From Hydrogenothermaceae bacterium (GTDB lineage Bacteria > Aquificota > Aquificia > Aquificales > Hydrogenothermaceae), in contig JALSSG010000016.1 of NCBI GenBank assembly GCA_026984355.1, forward strand, positions 1 through 5,388: a stretch of DNA of 5,388 nt. The letters are read 5' to 3'. A program made the translations under genes and the position numbers. Below are positions 1-5,388 of the stretch, piece by piece. Position 1 is the first letter of the stretch, and the number at the start of each line of letters is the position of its first letter. The notes under the pieces are model-generated. The model was given only the letters and a program-made list of their open reading frames with translations, did not search any database and was not told the origin of the DNA.

Positions 1-1
1 T

Positions 2-1300
2 ACACTAAAAGTAATGCAGTCAAACGGCGGAAGCATATCTATAGATACAGCATCAAAAGAACCTGTCAGAACAATACTATCTGGACCTGCTGGAGGAGTA
101 ATAGGAGCTTTATCTATAGGTAATATATCTGGGTATAAAAAGCTAATAACATTTGATATGGGTGGAACATCTACAGATGTATCTCTTATAGATGAAAAAC
201 CTACTTATACTACAGAAACAAAAGTAGCAGGTCTTCCAGTCAAAGTTCAGATGATAGATATTTATACAATAGGAGCTGGTGGAGGTTCTATCGCCTATAT
301 AGATGAAGGAGGAGCTTTACGAGTAGGACCTGAAAGTGCAGGCGCATACCCAGGTCCTGTATGTTATGGAAAAGGAAACAGGTTAACAGTGACAGATGCA
401 AACCTTTTCCTAGGCAGAATAGTTCCAGAATATTTCTTAGGTGGTAAAATGAAACTTTATCCAGAGAAAGTAAAAGAAAAATTTATTCAACTTTCTAAGG
501 AAACTGGATTAAGCCCAACAGAACTTGCTGAAGGAATTATCACAGTTGCAAATAGTAATATGCAAAAAGCTATAAGAGCTATATCTGTAGAGAGAGGTTA
601 TAACCCATCTAACTTTTATCTTTTTACATATGGAGGAGCTGGAGGACTACATGCAGTAGAACTTGCAAAAGATTTAAATATTCCAGCTGTCATAGTACCT
701 CAAAACCCCGGTATCCTATCAGCTTTTGGAATGCTTATGGCAGATGTAGTAAAAGATTACTCGATAACTGTTATGATAAATGCCAGTTATCAGGAAACAA
801 CCCATATTGATGTACTTTTTAATAAGCTAATAGAAAAGGCAAAAGAAGAATTAAAACATGAGCCTGTAGAAAAAATAATATTTGAAAAATACCTTGATAT
901 GAGATATAAAGGACAGTCTTATGAAATAACCATACCTTTTAAAAAGAACTTTATTGATTTATTTTTTAAAAAGCATAAACAGATGTATGGATATGCTGAT
1001 GATAAAAAACCAATAGAAATAGTAAATATAAGATTAAAAGCTATAGGTATAACCAAAAAACCATCCATTAAAGAAGAAAAAAAGAAGAAAAAGTTTACTA
1101 GCAGTGCCATCTTAAATAAATTAAAAATCATATATAACCAGAAAGAATATGAAACATATATAATAGATAGAAATAAACTATCATATGGAAATGAACTTCC
1201 ATCTCCATCTATAGTTGTTGAATACTCATCAACGACCTTTATCCCTCCATATGCAAAAGCCTATGTAGACAAGTTTAAAAACTTAATTATTAAAATCTAA
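2..1300 (+). CDS. hyuA: Hydantoinase A / 5-oxoprolinase family ATPase subunit, 5'-truncated by the window edge
   Basis: This is the C-terminal two thirds of a HyuA-type protein. The family (N-methylhydantoinase A, 5-oxoprolinase, acetone or acetophenone carboxylase subunits) uses ATP to activate a cyclic amide or ketone in the cytoplasm, usually with a HyuB partner. The reading frame is open to the left edge, and TLKV precedes MQSNGG, a stretch normally internal in the family, so the Met at base 14 is not the real start. Counting from that Met: SGPAGG at 23-28, the phosphate-binding FDMGGTSTDVSL at 47-58, IGAGGGSIA at 86-94, a GPESAGAYPGPVCYG block near 105-119 and FTYGGAGGLHA at 204-214 mark the hydantoinase A domain. 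The C-terminal domain carries MYGYAD and EIVNIRLKAIG. Members are usually about 650-700 aa, so some 220-260 residues lie outside. A Lys-rich stretch (KEEKKKKKF) sits late in the protein. No hyuB follows. The substrate cannot be told from sequence; family assignment is firm. Confidence 0.9.
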   Translation, partial: TLKVMQSNGGSISIDTASKEPVRTILSGPAGGVIGALSIGNISGYKKLITFDMGGTSTDVSLIDEKPTYTTETKVAGLPVKVQMIDIYTIGAGGGSIAYIDEGGALRVGPESAGAYPGPVCYGKGNRLTVTDANLFLGRIVPEYFLGGKMKLYPEKVKEKFIQLSKETGLSPTELAEGIITVANSNMQKAIRAISVERGYNPSNFYLFTYGGAGGLHAVELAKDLNIPAVIVPQNPGILSAFGMLMADVVKDYSITVMINASYQETTHIDVLFNKLIEKAKEELKHEPVEKIIFEKYLDMRYKGQSYEITIPFKKNFIDLFFKKHKQMYGYADDKKPIEIVNIRLKAIGITKKPSIKEEKKKKKFTSSAILNKLKIIYNQKEYETYIIDRNKLSYGNELPSPSIVVEYSSTTFIPPYAKAYVDKFKNLIIKI

Positions 1301-1322
1301 GCTGATGTATATCATTATAGTT

Positions 1323-1328
1323 TATAAT
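1323..1328 (+). promoter_or_regulatory. Possible -10 element upstream of ftrB
   Basis: A perfect TATAAT hexamer lies in the 79-bp gap between hyuA and the ftrB-like gene, about 50 bases before the start codon. No convincing -35 hexamer is seen 16-18 bases upstream (the sequence there is near AAGCTGAT, already touching the hyuA stop). The gap is very AT-rich, so a chance match is likely. It remains a candidate because no terminator-like hairpin with G+C separates the two genes, so read-through from hyuA is equally possible. Confidence 0.25.
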
Positions 1329-1365
1329 TTTATTATTATATTGTAATAAACCTTTAATCACAAAA

Positions 1366-1374
1366 TCTGGAGGA
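1366..1374 (+). promoter_or_regulatory. Strong Shine-Dalgarno site of ftrB
   Basis: TCTGGAGGA contains a full GGAGG core and ends 5 bases before the ATG at 1380, in an otherwise A-rich stretch. It fixes the start codon of the ftrB-like gene and suggests efficient translation. Confidence 0.85.
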
Positions 1375-1379
1375 CAAAA

Positions 1380-1865
1380 ATGGAAGAAGTAAAACCAGAA
1401 CTAAAGGAAAAAATGGAAAAATTTGCTTATACTTTTGCAGAAAAATCAGGAACAGTAGTAAATCCAAATAAAGAAGCAGCAGAAGCCGTTATAAATGGAC
1501 TTGCAGCACACCTTCAAGAACTTGGTAGACCTTTATGTCCATGTAATTTTTATCCAGATAAACAGGAAGAAGTTAAAAAAAGAAGATGGATATGTGCCTG
1601 TGATGAAATGCAGATATTCAAATACTGTCATTGCTTACTTTTTGTAAGAGAAGATGGATTACCTATAACAGAGTATCTTCCAGAATGGCATGAAGGAAGA
1701 CAGATTTATGGCTTAGTAAAAGACCCTACTCCAGATAAAGGTAGGGCTATGGCTAAGTTTGATAAAATTGTTGCTTATCTTAAAGAATACGTAAAAGAAC
1801 ACAATTTAGATATACCAGAAGAAGAAATAATAGCCTGGGCAGAAAAAGTAGCAAAGAAAAAGTAA
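1380..1865 (+). CDS. ftrB: Ferredoxin:thioredoxin reductase, catalytic (beta) subunit
   Basis: FTR passes electrons one at a time from ferredoxin through a [4Fe-4S] cluster to an adjacent active-site disulfide and so reduces thioredoxin in the cytoplasm. The 161-aa protein carries the complete signature CPC-x16-CxC-x8-CHC: Cys53, Cys55, Cys72, Cys74, Cys83 and Cys85. By homology with the plant and cyanobacterial enzyme, Cys53, 72, 74 and 83 bind the cluster and Cys55-Cys85 form the redox disulfide, with His84 beside it. The middle pair reads CAC, not the common CPC. WHEGRQIYGLV near 103-113 is also typical. Plastid catalytic subunits are about 115 aa in mature form; here a Lys/Glu-rich, probably helical tail of about 48 residues (from KDPTPDKGR onward) is added. 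No variable (alpha) subunit gene is next to it, as in several non-photosynthetic FTR-type enzymes. A strong Shine-Dalgarno site supports the start, and a hairpin terminator follows the stop. Confidence 0.95.
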   Translation: MEEVKPELKEKMEKFAYTFAEKSGTVVNPNKEAAEAVINGLAAHLQELGRPLCPCNFYPDKQEEVKKRRWICACDEMQIFKYCHCLLFVREDGLPITEYLPEWHEGRQIYGLVKDPTPDKGRAMAKFDKIVAYLKEYVKEHNLDIPEEEIIAWAEKVAKKK

Positions 1866-1869
1866 CCAA

Positions 1870-1897
1870 AAGGTTCCTTTCAGGAACCTTCTTTTAT
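1870..1897. terminator. Bidirectional intrinsic terminator between convergent genes
   Basis: A perfect 9-bp stem (AAGGTTCCT at 1870-1878, AGGAACCTT at 1882-1890) encloses a TTC loop. On the plus strand it is followed by CTTTTAT. On the minus strand the hairpin is followed by TTTTGGTTAC. It begins 5 bases after the ftrB stop (1863-1865). The TGA of the convergent gene (1880-1882) falls in the loop, so one arm of the hairpin codes for that protein's last residues. The U-tracts are short, so efficiency is uncertain, but the position is what a shared terminator would have. Confidence 0.65.
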
Positions 1898-2521
1898 AAG
1901 TTTTTTCATCTGATTAAAGCTGTTTTCCCTAACTGGAGCTATAAAGTAGGTTCTATCGTTTACTTTATAGTAGTCTAAACCTTTGACTGAAGTATCCTGT
2001 AATTTAGGATAAATTCGATAGTAAAGATTATTTTTATCATAAATAAGATTAAGACTAAATTTATCATTTTCTTCTAAAACTACATTAAAATACATATCCT
2101 TTTCTAAAACATAGTTTTTTAATCTTTTTACACTTTCTGGAAGGTCTGTTTCTTCTATATCTGTAAGTTTTAAATCGAGATTTTTCCTAGCTTCCAAACC
2201 TAATGTATTTGTAACTATATCTTTTATTTTTTCCTCATCCTCTTTTAACCTTTCTGGAGTGTATTCTGAGAAATATTCTCTTTTTAAAATTGTATATTGA
2301 TTTTCCTGATTTCTATAAACAAATTTCATATTTATTGCTTTGAAATAATAAGGTTTTTCTATTTTACCTTTTAATATAATATCTTTTATACTGCTGATAT
2401 CTTTAAATCTAACTAAAAAACCATAATTTTCATTATTAAACTTAGCATAGTAAATGCTATAACTATCTTTTGGATATTCACAGTAAAATTTAAAATCTTT
2501 TAAAATTTCCCTTATTTTCAT
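1880..2521 (-). CDS. Protein of unknown function encoded downstream of hupL
   Basis: I do not recognise the family. The 213-aa product is soluble by appearance: no signal peptide, no hydrophobic membrane segment, one Cys only (Cys14) and no metal-binding cluster. It is very rich in Lys, Tyr, Glu and Asn. Two stretches look alike in style, each an aromatic-rich set of likely beta strands (about residues 18-70, with SYSIYYAKF and PYYFKAINMKFVY; and about 145-197, with MYFNVVLEE and NNLYYRIYP). They are separated by a charged, likely helical middle (about 85-140). That could reflect an alpha/beta domain pair, but no clear repeat is shown. The start is supported by AAGGAG at 2527-2532, five bases before ATG. 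It follows hupL in the same direction after 59 bp, so it may be co-transcribed and hydrogenase-linked. A separate promoter in that gap cannot be excluded. Its stop lies inside the shared terminator hairpin. Confidence 0.75.
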   Translation of the reverse strand: MKIREILKDFKFYCEYPKDSYSIYYAKFNNENYGFLVRFKDISSIKDIILKGKIEKPYYFKAINMKFVYRNQENQYTILKREYFSEYTPERLKEDEEKIKDIVTNTLGLEARKNLDLKLTDIEETDLPESVKRLKNYVLEKDMYFNVVLEENDKFSLNLIYDKNNLYYRIYPKLQDTSVKGLDYYKVNDRTYFIAPVRENSFNQMKKLIKEGS

Positions 2522-2526
2522 AAAAA

Positions 2527-2532
2527 CTCCTT
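2527..2532 (-). promoter_or_regulatory. Shine-Dalgarno site of the unknown gene after hupL
   Basis: Read on the minus strand this is AAGGAG, five bases before the ATG at 2521-2519. It is a far better match than anything in front of hupS or hupL, which indicates independent translation initiation for this gene. Confidence 0.8.
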
Positions 2533-2580
2533 AAAAATATAAAAATATGACTATATAATATATGGGAAAATCAAGATTTA

Positions 2581-3951
2581 TCAATGTGTGGTACAGACAG
2601 AGCATACATCAAAACTTCTTAAAATCATATGTGCTGTAAGTTCTGATTTCTGTCCTATTATAGCCTTTTCAGCAGGAGATAAATATTTTCTACATCTTGG
2701 ACCTAAATTCCAGACAGAAGGAGTTATAATATTGTAATCTTTAATTTTTCCTTCCTTTACAGAGACTCTATGAATTAAAGACCCTCGTGCCGCTTCTACT
2801 AATCCATATCCTTCTCCTTCAAGCTCTTTTATATCTTTAACAGGTTTTATATAAGAGGGCTCTTTTATATTAATTTTTTTAAGGCAGTTTTTTACAAAAA
2901 CCAAAAGTTTACCTATCTCATCAACCCTAGCCCATATCCTTACCAGATATGAGTCTCTTAATTTTTTATTCAAATTTAAAAAAAGCTGATTTTCTGAGTT
3001 AATCTGTCTTGCCAGTGGACCTGTTTCATAAGGAAGTCCTTCGTATCTAACAGCTTTCGACCACGAATACTTCTTTTTATCAAAAGAAAAGCTTTTATCT
3101 TTTAAAAGATAAGAATAAGTATCTACTTCTTTTACTTTTTTTATATCAAATAATCTTTTTTTTCTTGAAGTTATACCTGAACAAAATAGTGTATCAAAGT
3201 CAGCTACAGAGATAAATCTATTGTAAGCTCTACCTGTCTTATGTAAGTGAAACTTTTTTGAAAGTTTTATAAATGTTGCTAAATCTCCTGAAGATTTATT
3301 TATAAATTCTCTTAAAGAAGTTATTTGAAGATAATCTTCAATATTCATACCTATAATATCTTCCTCAAAATATCTTAATACCTCATCAACAATTCCCACA
3401 GCTGAAACAATTTCCATGTTAGTCGGCTCACACATTACACCTCCAGGAAGACTATAAGAAGTATGAGGCCACTGACCACCAAAAATAGAAATAATTTTCA
3501 CAATCTTTGAACTAAAATCTACAGCTTTTCTCCATTTTTTTCCTTTTATAGGTTCAAAATCTTTTAAGCTTACTTTATTTTCAAGAGATAAAAAATCAGG
3601 ATAAACAAATATATAAAACCATCTTATATGGTTCTGTATTATTTCACAAGCAAGAGTGATATTTCGAATTAATCTCGCCTTTTCTGATATCTCTAATTTA
3701 TAACCTGCACTTTTATAAATCTGCTCTAATGCAAAAGTAGAAGCCATAAGATGAGCATGTCCACATATTCCACATATACGAGGAGTTATAACAAGGGCAT
3801 CAAGAGGCGGTTTTCCCTCTAAAATAAACTCAAACCCCCTAAAATTAGGAGCTATAATAAAGGCATCTTTTATAACATCGTTCTCCCAAATAAGTTTAAG
3901 AGTAATTTCACCTTCTACTCTATTTAAAACAGTTTTTGTAATTTCAGGCAT
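2581..3951 (-). CDS. hupL: [NiFe] hydrogenase large (catalytic) subunit, group 2 type, without C-terminal extension
   Basis: This subunit holds the NiFe(CN)2CO site that splits H2 and works with the small subunit encoded just upstream. Nickel-binding motifs are both present: L1 is RICGICGHAH with Cys60 and Cys63, and L2 is DVCSVCTTH with Cys450 and Cys453. Other family blocks are NRVEGE at 10-15, FRGFEF at 37-42, GGQWPHTSYSLPGGVMCEPT at 158-177, YETGPLARQI at 308-317, EAARGSLIH at 386-394 and ITPSVWNLGPR at 409-419. The GGQWPH...GGVMC block and the VCT ending recall cyanobacterial uptake HupL, hence group 2. At 456 aa it is somewhat short for that group. The protein stops at His456, the residue after which maturation proteases normally cut, and the usual DPC proline is Val449. 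Two in-frame stops (TGA TAA) follow. The ATG lies 6 bp after the hupS stop with only a weak ribosome site, suggesting translational coupling. Family certain; subgroup (2a, 2b or 2d) not settled. Confidence 0.95.
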   Translation of the reverse strand: MPEITKTVLNRVEGEITLKLIWENDVIKDAFIIAPNFRGFEFILEGKPPLDALVITPRICGICGHAHLMASTFALEQIYKSAGYKLEISEKARLIRNITLACEIIQNHIRWFYIFVYPDFLSLENKVSLKDFEPIKGKKWRKAVDFSSKIVKIISIFGGQWPHTSYSLPGGVMCEPTNMEIVSAVGIVDEVLRYFEEDIIGMNIEDYLQITSLREFINKSSGDLATFIKLSKKFHLHKTGRAYNRFISVADFDTLFCSGITSRKKRLFDIKKVKEVDTYSYLLKDKSFSFDKKKYSWSKAVRYEGLPYETGPLARQINSENQLFLNLNKKLRDSYLVRIWARVDEIGKLLVFVKNCLKKINIKEPSYIKPVKDIKELEGEGYGLVEAARGSLIHRVSVKEGKIKDYNIITPSVWNLGPRCRKYLSPAEKAIIGQKSELTAHMILRSFDVCSVCTTH

Positions 3952-3957
3952 AAAAAT

Positions 3958-4881
3958 TCACTCTGTTTCTTCTAACCTTTTATTTACTCTTTCATTTTTT
4001 AAAGTTTTTGCAACACCTGTTATGGTTATATAAACTCTTTTTGAAACTCCTATAGGAACCTCTTCTGGAATTCCCATATTTTTCTTAGTTTCAAAAAAAT
4101 TTTCTCTTAAAGGAAAATCAAATTCCGTACAGCCTATACACGGCATACCGGCTCTTGTTTTTGAAGATGTATTGTTCCAGAGTACCTTATTACAAGGTGA
4201 ATGAGTTAAAGGTCCTCTACATCCTTGATTATAAAATAAACATCCTTCCTTATGTCCAAACTCTTCTAACTCTACTTTCCATTCAAAATATTCATTTCTG
4301 GTACACCCATCGTGAGTAAGGTACATATAAAGCTCTTTTGGTCTATTAAAACCATCTAAATAAACTGGCTTTTTATATAACAGATTTAAAATTGTAGAAA
4401 CAAACCATTGTGGATGAATTGGACAACCTGAAATATTTATAACAGGGTATCCCTTTTTTGATTTAAAATTTGAAGGTAAAAACCCTTTTTTCTCTTTAAA
4501 TCTGAATTGAAGTCCTTTAACATCAGAATTTTTATCAAAATTCGCAGGGATGTTTCCAAAACATGCACAGTTTCCAACTGCTATTATATAATCTGCTTTT
4601 TCTTTTAAAGCATCTATTATCTGAGCTATAGAATAATCTCCTATACTGAAAAATCTTTTATCTGATGTAATAGACCCTTCAACAACAAGAAAAGTTAAAG
4701 GTAATTTATCATTTTTTATCTGATTGATAATTTCAAACAAATCTACATCATAAGATATAGAGGGATGATAAAGTAAATTGATTTTATCAAAAAGAGTGTA
4801 AAAAGATGGATTTTCTGCGTTCAAAAGGGATTGGGTATTTCCATTACATGTAAGACCTTGTAGCCATAAAAGTGTATACAT
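3958..4881 (-). CDS. hupS: [NiFe] hydrogenase small (electron-transfer) subunit, group 2 type, cytoplasmic
   Basis: It carries the iron-sulfur relay that takes electrons from the NiFe site of HupL. The 307-aa protein closely resembles cyanobacterial HupS: LLWLQGLTCNGNT at the N-terminus, GYPVINISGCP near 144-154, EFGHKEGCLFYNQGCRGP near 207-224 and SSKTRAGMPCIGCTE near 239-253. Expected ligands by family alignment are: proximal cluster Cys12, Cys105 and Cys153, with Asn15 where most hydrogenases have the second Cys; distal cluster His190, Cys193, Cys214 and Cys221; medial cluster Cys230, Cys248 and Cys251. Cys107, two residues after Cys105, is an extra Cys. There is no twin-arginine signal and no C-terminal membrane anchor, so the enzyme should stay in the cytoplasm. 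The C-terminus also lacks the long tail that sensory hydrogenase small subunits use to bind a kinase. The ATG at 4881 matches the family start and lies 4 bp after the tetR-like stop. The acceptor is unknown; ferredoxin is a reasonable guess in an autotroph. Confidence 0.95.
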   Translation of the reverse strand: MYTLLWLQGLTCNGNTQSLLNAENPSFYTLFDKINLLYHPSISYDVDLFEIINQIKNDKLPLTFLVVEGSITSDKRFFSIGDYSIAQIIDALKEKADYIIAVGNCACFGNIPANFDKNSDVKGLQFRFKEKKGFLPSNFKSKKGYPVINISGCPIHPQWFVSTILNLLYKKPVYLDGFNRPKELYMYLTHDGCTRNEYFEWKVELEEFGHKEGCLFYNQGCRGPLTHSPCNKVLWNNTSSKTRAGMPCIGCTEFDFPLRENFFETKKNMGIPEEVPIGVSKRVYITITGVAKTLKNERVNKRLEETE

Positions 4882-4885
4882 ATCA

Positions 4886-5388
4886 CTAAGCTTTTAAAGC
4901 TCTCCATATATTCTCTGCAATTTCATCAGCATACTCATAAGGTTCTTTTGGTAAAACCTGTTCTCCATAGAGGAAAACCAATCCACCAAGAGGCCCCATA
5001 AGAGTAACAAATGCTGGGAAAAAGTCCTGCTGTCTAAGCTCACCTTTTTTGGCTCCTTCTTCTAAAAAAATCATAAGCTCTGTCACTACATCACTTACAC
5101 ACAAAAATCCTTCACAACCTTCATCAAATACTTCTCTATTTGAAAGAAAAACTCTTAAAAAATACTCTATAAGTTCAGGCTGTTGCTGAGCTATTTCAAA
5201 AAATTTCCTTACAATATTAAATATTTTTTCCCTTACTGAAAGCTGGGTTTCATTAATCTTTCTTATCTCTTGGGCTAATAACTTAGAAGAATACTGCATT
5301 ATATACTTTGCAAGTTCTTCCTTTGACTCAAAATAGTTGTAAAAATTCCCAACACTCATTCCAATAGCATCAGCTATGTCAGGTATAG
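4886..5388 (-). CDS. TetR/AcrR-family transcriptional regulator, start beyond the right edge
   Basis: The frame runs open to the window edge, and the residues before the Met at 5359 read IPDIADAIG, the first part of a TetR helix-turn-helix. Together with SVGNFYNYFESKEEL this is the typical recognition helix and following helix, so the Met at 5359 is internal and the true start is outside. Roughly 20-30 N-terminal residues are missing. After the DNA-binding domain comes an all-helical ligand-binding domain of about 140 residues, ending in NIWRALKA. Counting from that Met it holds a Cys82-x4-Cys87 pair (GCEGFLC), the only cysteines visible. The stop (TAG, followed at once by in-frame TGA) is 4 bp before hupS, so regulator and hydrogenase are almost certainly one transcript. 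A self-regulating repressor of the hupSL operon is the simplest reading. The ligand cannot be told from sequence, and regulation of other targets is possible. Confidence 0.9.
   Translation of the reverse strand, partial: IPDIADAIGMSVGNFYNYFESKEELAKYIMQYSSKLLAQEIRKINETQLSVREKIFNIVRKFFEIAQQQPELIEYFLRVFLSNREVFDEGCEGFLCVSDVVTELMIFLEEGAKKGELRQQDFFPAFVTLMGPLGGLVFLYGEQVLPKEPYEYADEIAENIWRALKA

Noticed and set aside
919..1131. 70-codon minus-strand open frame opposite hyuA
   Set aside because: It lies entirely within the conserved hyuA coding region, and its Phe/Leu/Ile-rich product is simply the complement of Lys-rich codons. No ribosome site is seen.
1329..1350. Inverted repeat TTTATTA / TAATAAA downstream of hyuA as a terminator
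   Set aside because: The 7-bp stem is all A-T with an 8-base loop and no U-tract of note; too weak to call a terminator in DNA this AT-rich.
2522..2580. Promoter for the unknown gene (TTGATT at 2569-2574 with TATAGT at 2550-2555, minus strand)
   Set aside because: The spacing between the two hexamers is only about 13 bases, and other pairings are poor. The AT-rich gap gives many chance matches.
2581..2583. TGA after hupL His456 read as selenocysteine or as a frameshift that hides a normal C-terminal tail
   Set aside because: The next in-frame codon is TAA and no hydrogenase-like tail is visible in the other frames of the 59-bp gap; a natural stop is the simplest reading.
3958..4881. Sensory (regulatory) hydrogenase rather than uptake enzyme
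   Set aside because: Not excluded, but the small subunit lacks the extended C-terminal tail of HoxB/HupU-type sensors and no histidine kinase is in the window. The missing large-subunit tail is the only sensor-like trait.
1..5388. CRISPR arrays, tRNA or rRNA genes, insertion sequences, attachment sites
   Set aside because: No spaced direct repeats, cloverleaf-like sequence, transposase motifs or terminal inverted repeats were found; the window is almost fully covered by ordinary genes.

Overview
The window is AT-rich (roughly one third G+C by eye), densely coding, and uses AGA and AAA heavily. Its gene content suggests a hydrogen-using thermophilic autotroph: a cytoplasmic group 2-type [NiFe] hydrogenase and a ferredoxin:thioredoxin reductase catalytic subunit. 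A member of Aquificota (for example the Hydrogenothermaceae, such as Sulfurihydrogenibium or relatives) is my best guess. This is inferred from protein character and composition only. Some Campylobacterota or Desulfurobacteriaceae would also fit.

Left part, plus strand (1-1865): the 3' two thirds of a hydantoinase A/5-oxoprolinase-type ATPase gene, cut by the left edge. After a 79-bp AT-rich gap comes a complete ftrB-like gene with a strong Shine-Dalgarno sequence and the full Cys signature of ferredoxin:thioredoxin reductase. A perfect 9-bp hairpin at 1870-1890 sits between this gene and the convergent minus-strand gene, and it probably ends transcription from both sides.

Right part, minus strand (read from 5388 down to 1880): four genes in one direction with gaps of 4, 6 and 59 bp. 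These are a TetR/AcrR-type regulator (start beyond the right edge), hydrogenase small subunit hupS, large subunit hupL, and a lysine/tyrosine-rich protein of unknown function. The first three are very tightly packed and almost certainly form an operon. The fourth may be part of it. No promoter for the operon is visible, so it should lie to the right of the window.

Working model: HupSL has no Tat signal and no membrane anchor, so it should oxidise H2 in the cytoplasm. The TetR-type protein encoded just upstream is a candidate regulator of the same operon. Ferredoxin, if it is the electron acceptor, would link the hydrogenase to carbon fixation and to the neighbouring FTR. That link is inference. 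The most notable details are a large subunit that ends exactly at the histidine where maturation proteases normally cut, a proximal-cluster CxxN in the small subunit with an extra nearby Cys, and the uncharacterised gene after hupL.
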